Shown here: one piece after another, positions 30,513 to 41,188 of the stretch
How positions within the stretch are numbered: the first letter of the stretch is position 1
How the letters are laid out: each line of letters opens with the position of its first letter
Origin: Mycobacterium paragordonae
GTDB lineage: Bacteria; Actinomycetota; Actinomycetes; Mycobacteriales; Mycobacteriaceae
NCBI RefSeq assembly: GCF_003614435.1
Contig: NZ_CP025546.1
Span: 3,968,001-4,032,000, forward strand
Length of the DNA: 64,000 bases
Reading direction: 5' to 3'
Notes under the pieces: model-generated
What the model was told of the DNA's origin: nothing
Seen by the model: the letters and a program-made list of their open reading frames with translations, nothing else
Databases searched by the model: none
Position numbers and translations under genes: made by a program

Positions 30513-31355
30513 TTGAAGAAAATGGGGTTCACCCGATTCGGTGCCGGTAAGAGCGACCGGTCCAGGCGGCGTCTGCACCGTCGGCTGTCCGGTGGGCTGT
30601 TGCTGCTGATCGCTCTCACCATCGCCGGTGGGCTGGCGGCCGTGCTGACGCCGACACCGCAGGTCGCGGTCGCCGACGAGTCCGGCTCGGCGTTGCTGCG
30701 GACCGGCAAGCAGCTCTTCGACACGTCGTGCGTGTCGTGCCACGGCGCCAACCTGCAGGGGGTGCCCGATCACGGGCCCAGCCTGATCGGCGTCGGCGAG
30801 GCGGCCGTCTACTTCCAGGTGTCGACCGGCCGGATGCCCGCCATGCGCGGCGAGGCTCAGGCACCGCGCAAGGAACCGATCTTCGACGAGGCGCAGGTCG
30901 ACGCCATCGGCGCCTACGTGCAGGCCAACGGTGGCGGCCCCACCGTCGTGCGCAACCCGGACGGCAGCCTGGCGATGCAGTCGCTGCGCGGCTCGGACCT
31001 GGGTCGCGGCGGCGACCTGTTCCGGCTCAACTGCGCGTCTTGCCACAACTTCACCGGTAAGGGCGGCGCACTGTCGTCCGGCAAGTACGCACCCGACCTG
31101 GGTGAGGCCAACGAGCAGCAGATTCTCGCCGCGATGCTGACCGGCCCGCAGAACATGCCGAAGTTCGCCGACCGCCAGCTGTCCTTCGAGTCGAAGAAAG
31201 ACATCATCGCCTACGTGCGGACCGCGGCCGAGGAACGCTCCCCGGGCGGTTACGGACTGGGTGGATTCGGACCCGCGCCCGAGGGCATGGCGGCATGGAT
31301 CATCGGCATGGTCGCCGCCATCGGGCTGGCACTGTGGATTGGGGCGCGATCATGA
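30513..31355 (+). CDS. qcrC: Cytochrome bc1 (bcc) complex diheme cytochrome c subunit QcrC
   Basis: Diheme cytochrome c that passes electrons directly from the Rieske protein to CuA of the aa3 oxidase, replacing a soluble cytochrome c. Two CxxCH sites: CVSCH at Cys73 and CASCH at Cys174. Membrane helices lie at both ends ([17 protein letters not shown] and [17 protein letters not shown]), with the heme domains outside. The start is TTG at 30513: AGGAG lies 8 bases upstream and the protein then has 280 residues, the M. tuberculosis length. An ATG at 30495 has no ribosome site. The stop overlaps qcrA as ATGA. Confidence 0.96.
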   Translation: MKKMGFTRFGAGKSDRSRRRLHRRLSGGLLLLIALTIAGGLAAVLTPTPQVAVADESGSALLRTGKQLFDTSCVSCHGANLQGVPDHGPSLIGVGEAAVYFQVSTGRMPAMRGEAQAPRKEPIFDEAQVDAIGAYVQANGGGPTVVRNPDGSLAMQSLRGSDLGRGGDLFRLNCASCHNFTGKGGALSSGKYAPDLGEANEQQILAAMLTGPQNMPKFADRQLSFESKKDIIAYVRTAAEERSPGGYGLGGFGPAPEGMAAWIIGMVAAIGLALWIGARS

Positions 31356-32578
31356 GCGATGAGCCGGAAGTGACACAAACCGCGAAGACCGGTTCCGACA
31401 CCGACACCAGCACGCACGCGGGCCAGACGGAGCCCGACGACGCGGCGCTGGCCGGCATGTCCCGCGAGGAACTGCTCGCACTCGGCAGCAAGATCGACGG
31501 CGTCCAGATCGTCTACAAGGAACCGCGCTGGCCGGTCGAGGGCACCAAGGCCGAGAAGCGCGCCGCTCGCGGCGTCGCCTCCTGGCTTTTGCTGGGCGGC
31601 TTCTTCGGGCTGGCTCTGCTGCTGGTCTTCCTGTTCTGGCCGTGGGAGTACAAGCCGAACGGCAGCTCCGGCAATTTCCTGTACTCGCTGGCCACCCCGC
31701 TGTACGGCTTCACCTTCGGGATGTCGATCCTGTCGATCGCCATCGGCGCGGTCCTGCTGCAGAAACGCTTTATCCCCGAAGAGATTACGATTCAGGACCG
31801 CCACGACGGCGCCTCCCGGGAGATCGACCGCAAGACGGTGGTGGCCAACCTCGCCGACGCCTACGAGGGCTCGACGGTCGGACGGCGCAAGCTGATCGGC
31901 GCGTCGTTGGGGATCGGCCTGGGCGCGTTCGGCCTGGGCACCCTGGTCGCGTTTGCCGGCGGCCTGATCAAGAACCCGTGGAAGCCGGTCGTTCCCACCG
32001 CCGAGGGGATGAAGGCGGTGCTGTGGACGTCGGGTTGGACTCCCCGCTTCAAGGGCGAGACAATCTACCTGGCGCGGGCCACCGGGGCCCACGACGGGCC
32101 TCCCTACACCAAGATGCGTCCCGAGGACATGGACGCCGGCGGCATGGAGACGGTCTTCCCCTGGCGCGAGTCCGACGGCGACGGCACCACCGTCGAGTCG
32201 CACGAGAAGTTGTCGGCGATCTCGCTGGGCGTCCGCAACCCGGTGATGCTCATCCGCATCAAGCCCGGCGATGTGGACAAGGTGGTCAAGCGTCAGGGCC
32301 AGGAGAGCTTCAACTTCGGCGAGTTCTTCGCCTACACGAAGGTATGCTCGCACTTGGGTTGCCCCGCATCGCTTTACGAACAACAGACCTACCGAATTCT
32401 GTGCCCGTGTCACCAGTCGCAGTTCGACGCATTGCACTTCGCCAAGCCGATCTTCGGCCCGGCGGCCCGTGCGTTGGCTCAGCTGCCCATCACAATCGAC
32501 TCCGACGGGTATTTCGTCGCCAGCGGTGACTTCATCGAACCCGTGGGACCGGCATTCTGGGAGCGCACAACAACATGA
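31352..32578 (+). CDS. qcrA: Cytochrome bc1 complex Rieske iron-sulfur subunit QcrA
   Basis: 408 residues. An acidic, disordered N-terminus is followed by three membrane helices typical of actinobacterial Rieske proteins (near 75-95, 110-132 and 180-205), then the Rieske domain, whose [2Fe-2S] ligands lie in CSHLGC and CPCHQSQFD with the disulfide Cys between. [17 protein letters not shown] closes the domain. The N-terminal region is somewhat shorter than the 429-residue M. tuberculosis protein. The ATG at 31352 overlaps the qcrC stop, and the stop overlaps the qcrB start, so all three are translationally coupled. Confidence 0.96.
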   Translation: MSDEPEVTQTAKTGSDTDTSTHAGQTEPDDAALAGMSREELLALGSKIDGVQIVYKEPRWPVEGTKAEKRAARGVASWLLLGGFFGLALLLVFLFWPWEYKPNGSSGNFLYSLATPLYGFTFGMSILSIAIGAVLLQKRFIPEEITIQDRHDGASREIDRKTVVANLADAYEGSTVGRRKLIGASLGIGLGAFGLGTLVAFAGGLIKNPWKPVVPTAEGMKAVLWTSGWTPRFKGETIYLARATGAHDGPPYTKMRPEDMDAGGMETVFPWRESDGDGTTVESHEKLSAISLGVRNPVMLIRIKPGDVDKVVKRQGQESFNFGEFFAYTKVCSHLGCPASLYEQQTYRILCPCHQSQFDALHFAKPIFGPAARALAQLPITIDSDGYFVASGDFIEPVGPAFWERTTT

Positions 32579-34257
32579 GTCCTAATCTGAAACCCCCGAA
32601 AATCGGCGATGTCCTGGCCGGCCAGGGCGAGGCCGTGGATTCCCGGTACCACCCGTCGGCGGCGGTGCGTCGTCAGCTGAACAAGGTGTTCCCGACGCAC
32701 TGGTCGTTCCTGCTGGGTGAGATCGCGCTCTACAGCTTCATCGTGCTGCTGATCACCGGCGTGTACCTGACCTTGTTCTTCGACCCGTCGATGGCCGAGG
32801 TGACCTACAACGGCGTCTATCAGCCGCTGCGCGGCGTGGAGATGTCGCGGGCCTACGAGACGGCGCTGAACATCTCCTTCGAGGTGCGGGGCGGGTTGTT
32901 CGTCCGCCAGATCCACCACTGGGCCGCGCTGATGTTCTCGGCGTCGATCATGGTGCACCTGGCGCGCATCTTCTTCACCGGCGCGTTCCGGCGGCCCCGT
33001 GAGGCCAACTGGGTGATCGGGTCGCTGCTGCTGATCCTGTCGATGTTCGAGGGCTACTTCGGCTACTCCCTGCCCGACGACCTGCTCTCCGGTATCGGCC
33101 TGCGCGCGGCGCTCTCATCGATCACGCTGGGCATGCCGATCATCGGCACCTGGCTGCACTGGGCGCTGTTCGGCGGGGACTTCCCGGGCACCATCCTGAT
33201 CCCCCGGCTCTACGCGCTGCACATCCTGCTGATCCCGGGCATCATCCTGGCCCTGATCGGCGCGCACATGGCGCTGGTGTGGTTCCAGAAGCACACCCAG
33301 TTCCCCGGACCGGGCCGCACCGAACACAACGTCGTCGGCGTGCGCGTCATGCCGACCTTCGCTGTCAAGTCCGGCGCCTTCTTCGCCTGCATCGTCGGTG
33401 TGCTGGGCCTGATGGGCGGGCTGCTGCAGATCAACCCGATCTGGAACCTGGGCCCCTACAAGCCTTCTCAGGTGTCGGCGGGCTCGCAGCCGGACTTCTA
33501 CATGATGTGGACGGAAGGCCTGGCCCGTATCTGGCCGCCATGGGAGTTCTACTTCTGGCACCACACCATTCCGGCCGTCGTATGGGTCGCGATCATCATG
33601 GGCCTGGTCTTCGGGCTGCTGGTCGTCTACCCGTTCCTGGAGAAGCGGTTCACTAAGGACTACGCCCACCACAACCTGCTGGTGCGGCCGCGGGACGCTC
33701 CGGTGCGCACCGCGATCGGCTCGATGGCGATCACCTTCTACATGGTGCTGACGCTGTGCGCGATGAACGACATCATCGCGTTCAAGTTCCACATCTCGCT
33801 GAATGCGACGACCTGGATCGGGCGTATCGGCATGGTGATCCTGCCGCCGCTGGTCTACTTCATCGCCTACCGGTGGGCCGTGGGTCTGCAGCGCAGTGAC
33901 CGTTCGGTGCTCGAGCACGGCGTCGAGACGGGCATCATCAAGCGACTGCCGCACGGTGCCTACATCGAGCTGCACCAGCCGCTGGGACCGGTCGACGACC
34001 ACGGCCACCCGCTCCCGCTGGAGTACCAGGGCGCGGCACTGCCCAAGAAGATGAACAAGCTGGGCTCGGCCGGCTCACCCGGTAGCGGCAGCTTCCTGTT
34101 CGCGGACCCGGCCTCGGAGGACGCGGCACTGCGCGAGGCGGGACACGTCTCCGAAGTCCGTGCCCTGACCGCCCTGCGGGAGCACCAGGAGGGCTCTAAC
34201 GGCTCCTCCAACGGCTCCAATGGGTCCAACGGGTCCTCCAACGGCGGGCACCACTAG
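32575..34257 (+). CDS. qcrB: Cytochrome bc1 complex cytochrome b subunit QcrB
   Basis: Menaquinol-oxidising cytochrome b, 560 residues. Heme-ligand regions ([24 protein letters not shown] and the later [10 protein letters not shown] / [11 protein letters not shown] helices) and the PWEF quinol-site loop ([16 protein letters not shown]) are intact. Thr313 (codon ACG at 33511) is the residue whose change to Ala gives resistance to telacebec (Q203) in M. tuberculosis, so the wild-type site is present. The C-terminus ends in a low-complexity Ser/Asn/Gly tail (about the last 22 residues) unlike the short GSPxGEH end of M. tuberculosis. A strong hairpin follows. Confidence 0.96.
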   Translation: MSPNLKPPKIGDVLAGQGEAVDSRYHPSAAVRRQLNKVFPTHWSFLLGEIALYSFIVLLITGVYLTLFFDPSMAEVTYNGVYQPLRGVEMSRAYETALNISFEVRGGLFVRQIHHWAALMFSASIMVHLARIFFTGAFRRPREANWVIGSLLLILSMFEGYFGYSLPDDLLSGIGLRAALSSITLGMPIIGTWLHWALFGGDFPGTILIPRLYALHILLIPGIILALIGAHMALVWFQKHTQFPGPGRTEHNVVGVRVMPTFAVKSGAFFACIVGVLGLMGGLLQINPIWNLGPYKPSQVSAGSQPDFYMMWTEGLARIWPPWEFYFWHHTIPAVVWVAIIMGLVFGLLVVYPFLEKRFTKDYAHHNLLVRPRDAPVRTAIGSMAITFYMVLTLCAMNDIIAFKFHISLNATTWIGRIGMVILPPLVYFIAYRWAVGLQRSDRSVLEHGVETGIIKRLPHGAYIELHQPLGPVDDHGHPLPLEYQGAALPKKMNKLGSAGSPGSGSFLFADPASEDAALREAGHVSEVRALTALREHQEGSNGSSNGSNGSNGSSNGGHH

Positions 34258-34278
34258 GAAGCCGCAGCGAAGCGCTGA

Positions 34279-34304
34279 GCCGCCGTCCCTTCGGGGGCGG
34301 CGGC
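34279..34304 (+). terminator. Terminator hairpin after qcrB
   Basis: GCCGCCGTCCC pairs with GGGGCGGCGGC (one T-G wobble) around a TTC(G) loop, 22 bp after the qcrB stop. The following sequence TTTGCTTTG is only moderately T-rich. It probably ends the ctaE-qcrCAB transcript. Confidence 0.75.
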
Positions 34305-34333
34305 TTTGCTTTGTCAGACGGCTTTGCTTTGTC
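34301..34333. repeat. 15-bp direct repeat after the qcrB terminator
   Basis: CGGCTTTGCTTTGTC occurs at 34301-34315 and 34319-34333 (18-bp period). The first copy forms the 3' flank of the hairpin, so the T-rich tail of the terminator appears to be duplicated. Confidence 0.8.
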
Positions 34334-34351
34334 CCACTGTGCGTTCGGCGC

Positions 34352-34434
34352 TTCGAGTGTGCGCCTGCAGCGGTCTCCACGGCGCGAGAAACCCATCCTC
34401 ACCGCACACTCAAAGCAGTCGACGCACACTCGAA
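34352..34434. repeat. 12-bp inverted repeat with a third related copy
   Basis: TTCGAGTGTGCG at 34352-34363 is the exact reverse complement of CGCACACTCGAA at 34423-34434; a third copy, CGCACACTCAAA, lies at 34403-34414. They sit in the convergent gap between qcrB and the DUF2561 gene. Role unknown. Confidence 0.75.
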
Positions 34435-34477
34435 CAAATTGGCCGGGACGGCGGCGCCACAACAGAAGCGCAAGAAC

Positions 34478-35122
34478 TCAGTGCGCTACCTGGCCACGGC
34501 GCAGCTGGCGCACATAGAGAATTTCAATCGCCGGCAGACCCGCGGCGATCACGCCCGCGAACCCGTAGCTGACCCACGACGCGCCGTCGTGCCCAGCAGC
34601 CATCAGGTAGGTCGCCACCGCGACGGCGATCAGCGACGTCCCGATAGCGCTGGTCAGCGCCAGTGCCCCGCGCAGCCAAATGCGGTCCACCACCTCGCCG
34701 GACCATTCGTCAAGTGCGCCATAGGCTTTGACCTGCTCGCGGCGTGACTGCTCGATCGGGATGCGGGAACCGGACCGTCCGGCCTGCTTGATCGGTCTGA
34801 CGGCACCGCCCTGCAGGGCACGAGAGCGCACCACCGGCTCGCTCTGCGTCATCCGGCGGGCCCGCAACAACACCGGGACAGCTCCGGCGATGATCAGCGC
34901 GGAGACGACGATGACCGCGTAAAGCACCCAGGTGGTGTGTGGGGTGCGCGCCATCTTGTGGAAGCCACGGCCTAGGTCCGCCAGCGCGACCGCGGCCGCG
35001 ACGCTGACACCCACCAGCACCAGCCAGATCGCGGCGCAGGCGCCGATCATGACGCGGTCGATGATGTTCGGATTGACGACAGGGTCCGGCCCACGCCGGT
35101 ACGACGAATACCTGCCGACCAT
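34478..35122 (-). CDS. Conserved membrane protein, DUF2561-type (Rv2197c-like)
   Basis: 214 residues with four predicted helices (near 24-50, 66-88, 150-172 and 178-196). A basic inner loop lies between the second and third helices (RARRMTQSEPVVRSRALQGG...). The N-terminus [24 protein letters not shown] is the mycobacterial family signature. The ATG at 35122 shares its A with the mmpS3 stop (TGATG), so translation is coupled. Its presence with mmpS3, ctaF and ctaC in an array opposed to the qcr operon hints at a link to respiration or the envelope, but there is no direct evidence. Confidence 0.84.
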   Translation of the reverse strand: MVGRYSSYRRGPDPVVNPNIIDRVMIGACAAIWLVLVGVSVAAAVALADLGRGFHKMARTPHTTWVLYAVIVVSALIIAGAVPVLLRARRMTQSEPVVRSRALQGGAVRPIKQAGRSGSRIPIEQSRREQVKAYGALDEWSGEVVDRIWLRGALALTSAIGTSLIAVAVATYLMAAGHDGASWVSYGFAGVIAAGLPAIEILYVRQLRRGQVAH

Positions 35123-36075
35123 CAACAGCTCGTCTGCGCTGCGTCGTTGGTGTTGGAGGACAACACCGTCCCGTCACTGGTGATGATCGAGCAGTTGAGT
35201 CTGCTGACGCGGAAGAGGCTGGACGCCTCCACTGAACCCACGTCCGACTGCGAGATCGGTGTGACGGTCATCGACCACGGGATGTATACGTTGTGCTGCG
35301 TCCGGCGCCGGCCCGACGCGTCGACGTAGGTGACCGAGATGATGTCACCGGGGGCCTTGGTGCCGGTCACCGAATAGGTGACCTGCCGCGGGCCGGCCGG
35401 CGTCGTGGTCGCCGGGGGTGGCACCGCGGCGGCGGTGCTGCTCGGCGGAGGCGGCGCGGCAGTGGTCGACGGCGGCGGTGGCGGTGGTGGCGGCGGGGGC
35501 GTCACGGTTACTGTCTGCGTCTCCGTTGGAGGTGGCGTTTCGGGCGGCGGGGGTGGCGGTGGCGGCTCGGAGGACGGGGGTGGCGGCTCTGATGAGGGCG
35601 GCGGCTTGGTGGTGGTGATCTGGTCCTGCACCGGCGGCGACGACGAGGTGGTGGTGGTCGCGGGGTTGGCGAGCTGGCTGGTCCCCGTGCGCGTCACCAG
35701 CAGCGATACCGCCACTACCAGCGAGATCGCCGCCAGGATCGCGGCCACCCCGACGACCCACGGCCAACGCGGGGAACGGTCGTCGTCACGGTCGGCGTCG
35801 TCGTAGCTGTCGTAGTCGTACAGCGCCAGATCCCCCGGCATGTACGGGCTGCTGAACAGCTCGGACTCGGGCGCTGAGTAGGCCCGGGAGTAGGCGTCGG
35901 TCTCTGCCGCCGGTTCGACCTCGCCGCCGTCGAGGGGCTCCAGGCCATCGGCGTGGCCGAACTCATCGCTGTCGGATCCCGGCTCGGCAGGCTCGCTGGC
36001 AAGGTCCGGTTCGGCAGGCTCGCTGGCAAGGTCGGGTTCGTCAGGATCCCGTCCCGGCGGATTCGGCCCGCTCAT
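35122..36075 (-). CDS. mmpS3: MmpS family membrane protein MmpS3
   Basis: 317 residues. The cytoplasmic N-terminus (1-103) is very acidic and contains a perfect tandem duplication of EPDLASEPA (residues 13-21 and 22-30). A single membrane helix follows (about 105-127, [22 protein letters not shown]), then a Thr/Pro-rich linker (residues ~135-225) rich in poly-Pro runs, and a compact MmpS domain ([25 protein letters not shown] ... [23 protein letters not shown]) ending with Cys. Other MmpS proteins partner MmpL transporters; MmpS3 has no adjacent mmpL, and the M. tuberculosis protein is essential and has been linked to cell growth. ATG at 36075. Confidence 0.92.
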   Translation of the reverse strand: MSGPNPPGRDPDEPDLASEPAEPDLASEPAEPGSDSDEFGHADGLEPLDGGEVEPAAETDAYSRAYSAPESELFSSPYMPGDLALYDYDSYDDADRDDDRSPRWPWVVGVAAILAAISLVVAVSLLVTRTGTSQLANPATTTTSSSPPVQDQITTTKPPPSSEPPPPSSEPPPPPPPPETPPPTETQTVTVTPPPPPPPPPPSTTAAPPPPSSTAAAVPPPATTTPAGPRQVTYSVTGTKAPGDIISVTYVDASGRRRTQHNVYIPWSMTVTPISQSDVGSVEASSLFRVSRLNCSIITSDGTVLSSNTNDAAQTSC

Positions 36076-36252
36076 GTCTGCCTACCCTGTCCAACTGCCC
36101 AGCCAGCGCGCGGGGCTCCGCGGCTGCGTCCGTGCACTCCGTGAAAACTCATCGTGCCCCGGCAAACCCTACCCAACCGGCCGGTGCAGAGGTCCCACGG
36201 CAAACTGCCCATCGGTCAACTGGTGACCAGATTGTGACCTTTTCCGGGGCAA

Positions 36253-36315
36253 TCAGTGTGTATCGGGTCCGACTCAGTGTGTATCGGGTCCCACTCAGTG
36301 TTTTTCGGGTCCGAC
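36253..36315. repeat. Three tandem 21-bp units spanning the end of ctaF
   Basis: Units at 36253-36273, 36274-36294 and 36295-36315 are adjacent and near-identical (TCAGTGT-(GTA/TTT)-TCGGGTCC-(G/C)AC). The third is the last seven codons of ctaF on the minus strand (VGPEKH and stop). The other two would read VGPDTH-stop in the same frame, so the 3' end of the gene, stop included, has been triplicated in phase. Confidence 0.9.
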
Positions 36316-36714
36316 GTAGTACTCGAAGACGAGCCCGGCCGCCGACGACAGGATGAAAACGACGCCCGCAACGATCAGCCACGGCAGCCACAGCGCGATG
36401 CCGACCGCACACACCGATCCGGACAGCGCGATCAAGATCGGCCACCAGCTGTGCGGGCTGAAGAACCCCAATTCCCCTGCGCCGTCGCTGATCTCAGCGC
36501 CTTCGTAGTCTTCGGGACGGGTGTCGAGGCGGCGTGCCACGAACCGGAAGAAGGTGGCGACAATCAGCGCCAGTCCGCCGGTCAGCGCGAGCGCCGTGGT
36601 ACCGGCCCACTCGACCCCACCGTTCGCGAAGATTGCGGTCAGGATCGCGTACAGCACCGTCACCAAGACGAAGAAGGCGGCGATGAACTCGAACAACCTG
36701 GCTTCGATATGCAT
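36295..36714 (-). CDS. ctaF: Cytochrome c oxidase polypeptide 4 (CtaF)
   Basis: Small actinobacterial subunit IV of the aa3 oxidase, 139 residues with four membrane helices (near 6-28, 36-58, 89-108 and 110-132). Family signatures: [58 protein letters not shown] and the final [11 protein letters not shown]. The ATG at 36714 lies 8 bp after the ctaC stop, so ctaC-ctaF form one unit. Downstream its last seven codons are followed by two further in-frame tandem copies. Confidence 0.95.
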   Translation of the reverse strand: MHIEARLFEFIAAFFVLVTVLYAILTAIFANGGVEWAGTTALALTGGLALIVATFFRFVARRLDTRPEDYEGAEISDGAGELGFFSPHSWWPILIALSGSVCAVGIALWLPWLIVAGVVFILSSAAGLVFEYYVGPEKH

Positions 36715-36722
36715 GAGTTGTC

Positions 36723-37823
36723 CTAACCTCTTGGGCTCGGGGCCAATTCGCCGCGGCGGGTTTCGAACGGATGGGTGGTGGTCGCCAGTGGTGGCTGGTT
36801 GATCGCCTGCAACGCTTCGGCATTCGTCTTGCCGGCGATGCGCTGCTGCAGGAAGGCCACGAAGTCGTTGGGCTCCACCACCCGCACCTCGAAGTTCATC
36901 ATCGCGTGGTACGTGCCGCACAGTTCGGCGCAGTGGCCGACGAACGCGCCGGTCTGGGTGATCTCCTCAACCTGGAAGCGGTTCTCCGAGTGGTTCGCCT
37001 CGGGGTTGGGTATCACGTCGCGCTTGAACAGGAATTCCGGCACCCACCAGTCGTGGATCACGTCGGCCGACGCCATCTGGAACTCGATGCGCTTGTGGGC
37101 GGGCAACACCAGGACCGGGATCTCGGTGCTGGTGCCCAGAATCTCGACCTTGTCGAAGTTGAGGTAGGTCCGGTCCTCGGTGTTGAGACCGCGGATCGGT
37201 CCGACGAGTTCCTCACCGTGGCGGTCCTTGCCCTCCGGCTTGGAGGTCATCGCCTTCTTCTTGGCCTCGTCGGCGCCCTCGTAGTTGAACGTCCCGTCCT
37301 TGAAGGCCACGCGCTGGTAGCCGAACTTCCAGTTCCACTGGAACGAGGTGATGTCGATGACGACTTCGGGATCCTTGGCCAGGTGCAGCATCTTCTCCTG
37401 CACCACGACCGTGAAGTAGAACAACACCGAGATGATCAGGAACGGTGTGACGGTCAGCACCAGCTCCAACGGCATGTTGTAGCCGAACTGCCGCGGGAAC
37501 TCGTCGTCGCCCTTCTTCTTCCGGTGGAAGGTGCAGGCCCAGAAGATGAGCGCCCACACGATGACGCCGACGACCAGCGACGCGATGACGGCGCCGATCC
37601 ACAATTCGCGGTTGACGTGGCCTTCGTGGGTGATGCCCTTCGGCCAGCCGAGCGCGAGCGCGTCCTCCCACGAGCATCCGCTCAGGGTGACCGCCAGCAC
37701 GCCCAGCGTCACGGCCATCGCGACCGGGCGGAGACGACGGGACAGGCCCCGTCCCTTTCCGGAACGGTGCCGAGACCTGCTCTGCGACAAGCTCTGCGAA
37801 CTATCGTGCCCGCGACGTGCCAC
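36723..37823 (-). CDS. ctaC: Cytochrome c oxidase subunit II
   Basis: CuA-bearing subunit of the aa3 oxidase, 366 residues. Lipoprotein-type signal with lipobox (LAVTLSGC) near residue 50, two membrane helices ([24 protein letters not shown] and [21 protein letters not shown]), then an outer cupredoxin domain with an actinobacterial insertion ([20 protein letters not shown]...), the aromatic patch [10 protein letters not shown], and the CuA site [14 protein letters not shown] preceded by an upstream His ([11 protein letters not shown]). The start is GTG at 37823 with AGGAGG-like sequence nearby. It diverges from asnB. Confidence 0.95.
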   Translation of the reverse strand: MARRGHDSSQSLSQSRSRHRSGKGRGLSRRLRPVAMAVTLGVLAVTLSGCSWEDALALGWPKGITHEGHVNRELWIGAVIASLVVGVIVWALIFWACTFHRKKKGDDEFPRQFGYNMPLELVLTVTPFLIISVLFYFTVVVQEKMLHLAKDPEVVIDITSFQWNWKFGYQRVAFKDGTFNYEGADEAKKKAMTSKPEGKDRHGEELVGPIRGLNTEDRTYLNFDKVEILGTSTEIPVLVLPAHKRIEFQMASADVIHDWWVPEFLFKRDVIPNPEANHSENRFQVEEITQTGAFVGHCAELCGTYHAMMNFEVRVVEPNDFVAFLQQRIAGKTNAEALQAINQPPLATTTHPFETRRGELAPSPRG

Positions 37824-38010
37824 GTTGACGCCTCCTGTATCGCAAGCTGGGCCGATTGGCTTTCGCCGAATCGGCTAACTCGGATGTCGAATACTACGCA
37901 GCGTAGACCACGCCGCTTCGAGGGGCGACTGCCTGGTCACCGCGACCCGCCGGGCACGGGGCGCACGGCGATCCGACACGGTCTCCGGGACTGCGGCATA
38001 CTGGGGCGCC

Positions 38011-39996
38011 GTGTGTGGATTGTTGGCCTTTGTCGCCGCTCCCCCGGGCCCGGACGGCCCTGCCGGAGCCGATGCCGCGGCAGCGCATGCCGCCGAGGCC
38101 GACGGTGCGATCGCTCGTGCGTCGCACCTGATGCGCCATCGCGGACCCGACGAACCGGGCACCTGGGCCGACCCTGACGCGGACGGTTCGGTGGTCTTCG
38201 GCTTCAACCGGCTCTCCATCATCGACATCGCGCATTCCCATCAACCGCTGCGCTGGGGCCCGCCGGAGGTGCCTGGACGCTACGTACTGGTGTTCAACGG
38301 CGAGATCTACAACTACCTGGAACTGCGCGAGGAACTGCGCGCCGAGCACGGCGTCGTGTTCGCCACCGATGGCGACGGGGAAGCCATCGTCGCGGGCTTT
38401 CACCATTGGGGCACCGACCTGCTCAAGCGGTTGCGCGGCATGTTCGCGTTCGCGCTGTGGGACACCGTCACGCGGGAGTTGTTCTGCGCTCGCGACCCGT
38501 TCGGCATCAAGCCGCTGTTCATGGCGACCGGCGCCGGCGGCACCGCGGTGGCCAGCGAGAAGAAGTGCCTGCTGGACCTCGCGGACCTGATCGGCTTCGA
38601 CACCGGAGGCTCCGGGATCGACGAACGCGCGGTGCAGCACTACACCGTCCTGCAGTACGTGCCCGAACCCGAGACGCTGCACCGCGGCGTGCGCCGGCTG
38701 GAATCGGGCTGCTACGCCCGGATCCGGCCTGGTTCAGCTCCGGTGGTCACACGCTATTTCGTTCCGCGGTTCGCCGCGGTGCCGATCACGTCGGGCACCG
38801 AACAAGCCCGCTACGACGAGATCACCGCGGTCCTGGAGGATTCGGTCGCCAAGCACATGCGCGCCGATGTCACCGTCGGGTCGTTTCTGTCCGGCGGCAT
38901 CGATTCCACGGCCATCGCGGCGCTGGCGATCCGGCACAATCCGCGCCTGATCACGTTCACCACCGGCTTCGAGCGGGAGGGCTTCTCCGAGCTCGATGTC
39001 GCGGTGGCATCCGCGGAGGCGATCGGCGCGCGTCACATCGCCAAGGTGGTCAGCGCCGAGGAATTCGTGGGCGCGCTGCCCGAGATCGTCTGGTACCTCG
39101 ACGAGCCGGTCGCCGACCCGGCGCTGGTGCCGCTGTTCTTCGTCGCCCGTGAGGCGCGCAAGCACGTCAAGGTGGTGCTGTCGGGTGAAGGCGCCGACGA
39201 GCTGTTCGGGGGCTACACGATCTACCGCGAGCCGCTGTCGCTCAAACCGTTCGACTACCTGCCCCGGTCGGTGCGACGGTCGATGGGCAGGGTGTCCAAG
39301 CCGCTGCCGGAAGGGATGCGCGGCAAGAGCCTGCTGCACCGGGGTTCGCTGACGCTCGAAGAGCGCTACTACGGCAACGCCCGCAGCTTCTCCGACGCGC
39401 AGCTGCGCGACGTGCTGCCCCGGTTTCGGGAGGACTGGACCCACACCGACGTCACGGCGCCGGTGTACGCCGAGTCCGCGGGCTGGGACCCCGTCGCGCG
39501 GATGCAGCACATCGACCTGTTCACCTGGCTGCGCGGCGACATCCTGGTCAAGGCCGACAAGATGACGATGGCCAACTCGCTGGAGCTGCGGGTGCCGTTC
39601 CTGGACCCCGAAGTGTTCGCGGTGGCCTCGCGGCTGCCCTATCAGGCCAAGATCACCCGCACCACCACGAAGTACGCGCTGCGGCGCGCGCTGGAGCCCA
39701 TCGTGCCCGCACACGTGCTCAACCGCCCCAAGCTCGGGTTCCCGGTGCCGATCCGGCACTGGCTGCGCGCCGGGGAGCTGCTGGAATGGGCCTACGAGAT
39801 GGTCGACAAGTCGCAGGCCGGCCACCTCGTCGACCTGGCCGCGGTCCGCCGGATGCTCGATGAACACCGGGTGGGCACCAGCGACCACAGCCGTCGGCTG
39901 TGGACGATGCTGATCTTCATGCTGTGGCACGCGATCTTCGTCGAGCACAGCGTCGTACCGCAGATCAGCGAACCGGTCTACCCGGTCGAGCTGTAG
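38011..39996 (+). CDS. asnB: Asparagine synthase (glutamine-hydrolysing) AsnB
   Basis: 661 residues. The N-terminal Ntn glutaminase has nucleophile Cys2 (M-C-GLLAF; the GTG start at 38011 is therefore fixed), with FNGEIYNYLELREEL and ATDGDGEAI for glutamine binding. The C-terminal synthetase has the PP-loop FLSGGIDSTAIA and SGEGADELFGGY. In M. tuberculosis this enzyme is linked to amidation of peptidoglycan meso-DAP. Compared with small AsnB forms there is an Ala/Pro insert right after the N-terminus (APPGPDGPAGADAAAAHAAEA). Single gene, divergent from ctaC and convergent with adoK. Confidence 0.95.
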   Translation: MCGLLAFVAAPPGPDGPAGADAAAAHAAEADGAIARASHLMRHRGPDEPGTWADPDADGSVVFGFNRLSIIDIAHSHQPLRWGPPEVPGRYVLVFNGEIYNYLELREELRAEHGVVFATDGDGEAIVAGFHHWGTDLLKRLRGMFAFALWDTVTRELFCARDPFGIKPLFMATGAGGTAVASEKKCLLDLADLIGFDTGGSGIDERAVQHYTVLQYVPEPETLHRGVRRLESGCYARIRPGSAPVVTRYFVPRFAAVPITSGTEQARYDEITAVLEDSVAKHMRADVTVGSFLSGGIDSTAIAALAIRHNPRLITFTTGFEREGFSELDVAVASAEAIGARHIAKVVSAEEFVGALPEIVWYLDEPVADPALVPLFFVAREARKHVKVVLSGEGADELFGGYTIYREPLSLKPFDYLPRSVRRSMGRVSKPLPEGMRGKSLLHRGSLTLEERYYGNARSFSDAQLRDVLPRFREDWTHTDVTAPVYAESAGWDPVARMQHIDLFTWLRGDILVKADKMTMANSLELRVPFLDPEVFAVASRLPYQAKITRTTTKYALRRALEPIVPAHVLNRPKLGFPVPIRHWLRAGELLEWAYEMVDKSQAGHLVDLAAVRRMLDEHRVGTSDHSRRLWTMLIFMLWHAIFVEHSVVPQISEPVYPVEL

Positions 39997-40024
39997 CTCG
40001 CGCGCGGGAGTCAGATCGCTGGAC

Positions 40025-41020
<996 letters not shown>

Positions 41021-41188
41021 TCAGTCGTCTAGCCTCTCACGAACGTCAGCCGGCGACGAACGCTGCCGACGTCCGAGGCGGCCCGCACCCCTTGCGCTAG
41101 CCTGCCTAGAGACTCACCCGGTTGCCGCGGCTGGACATTCGGACGGCAACCCGCTCGTCGCATCGTCCCCCAGCGTAGGAGAACAACG

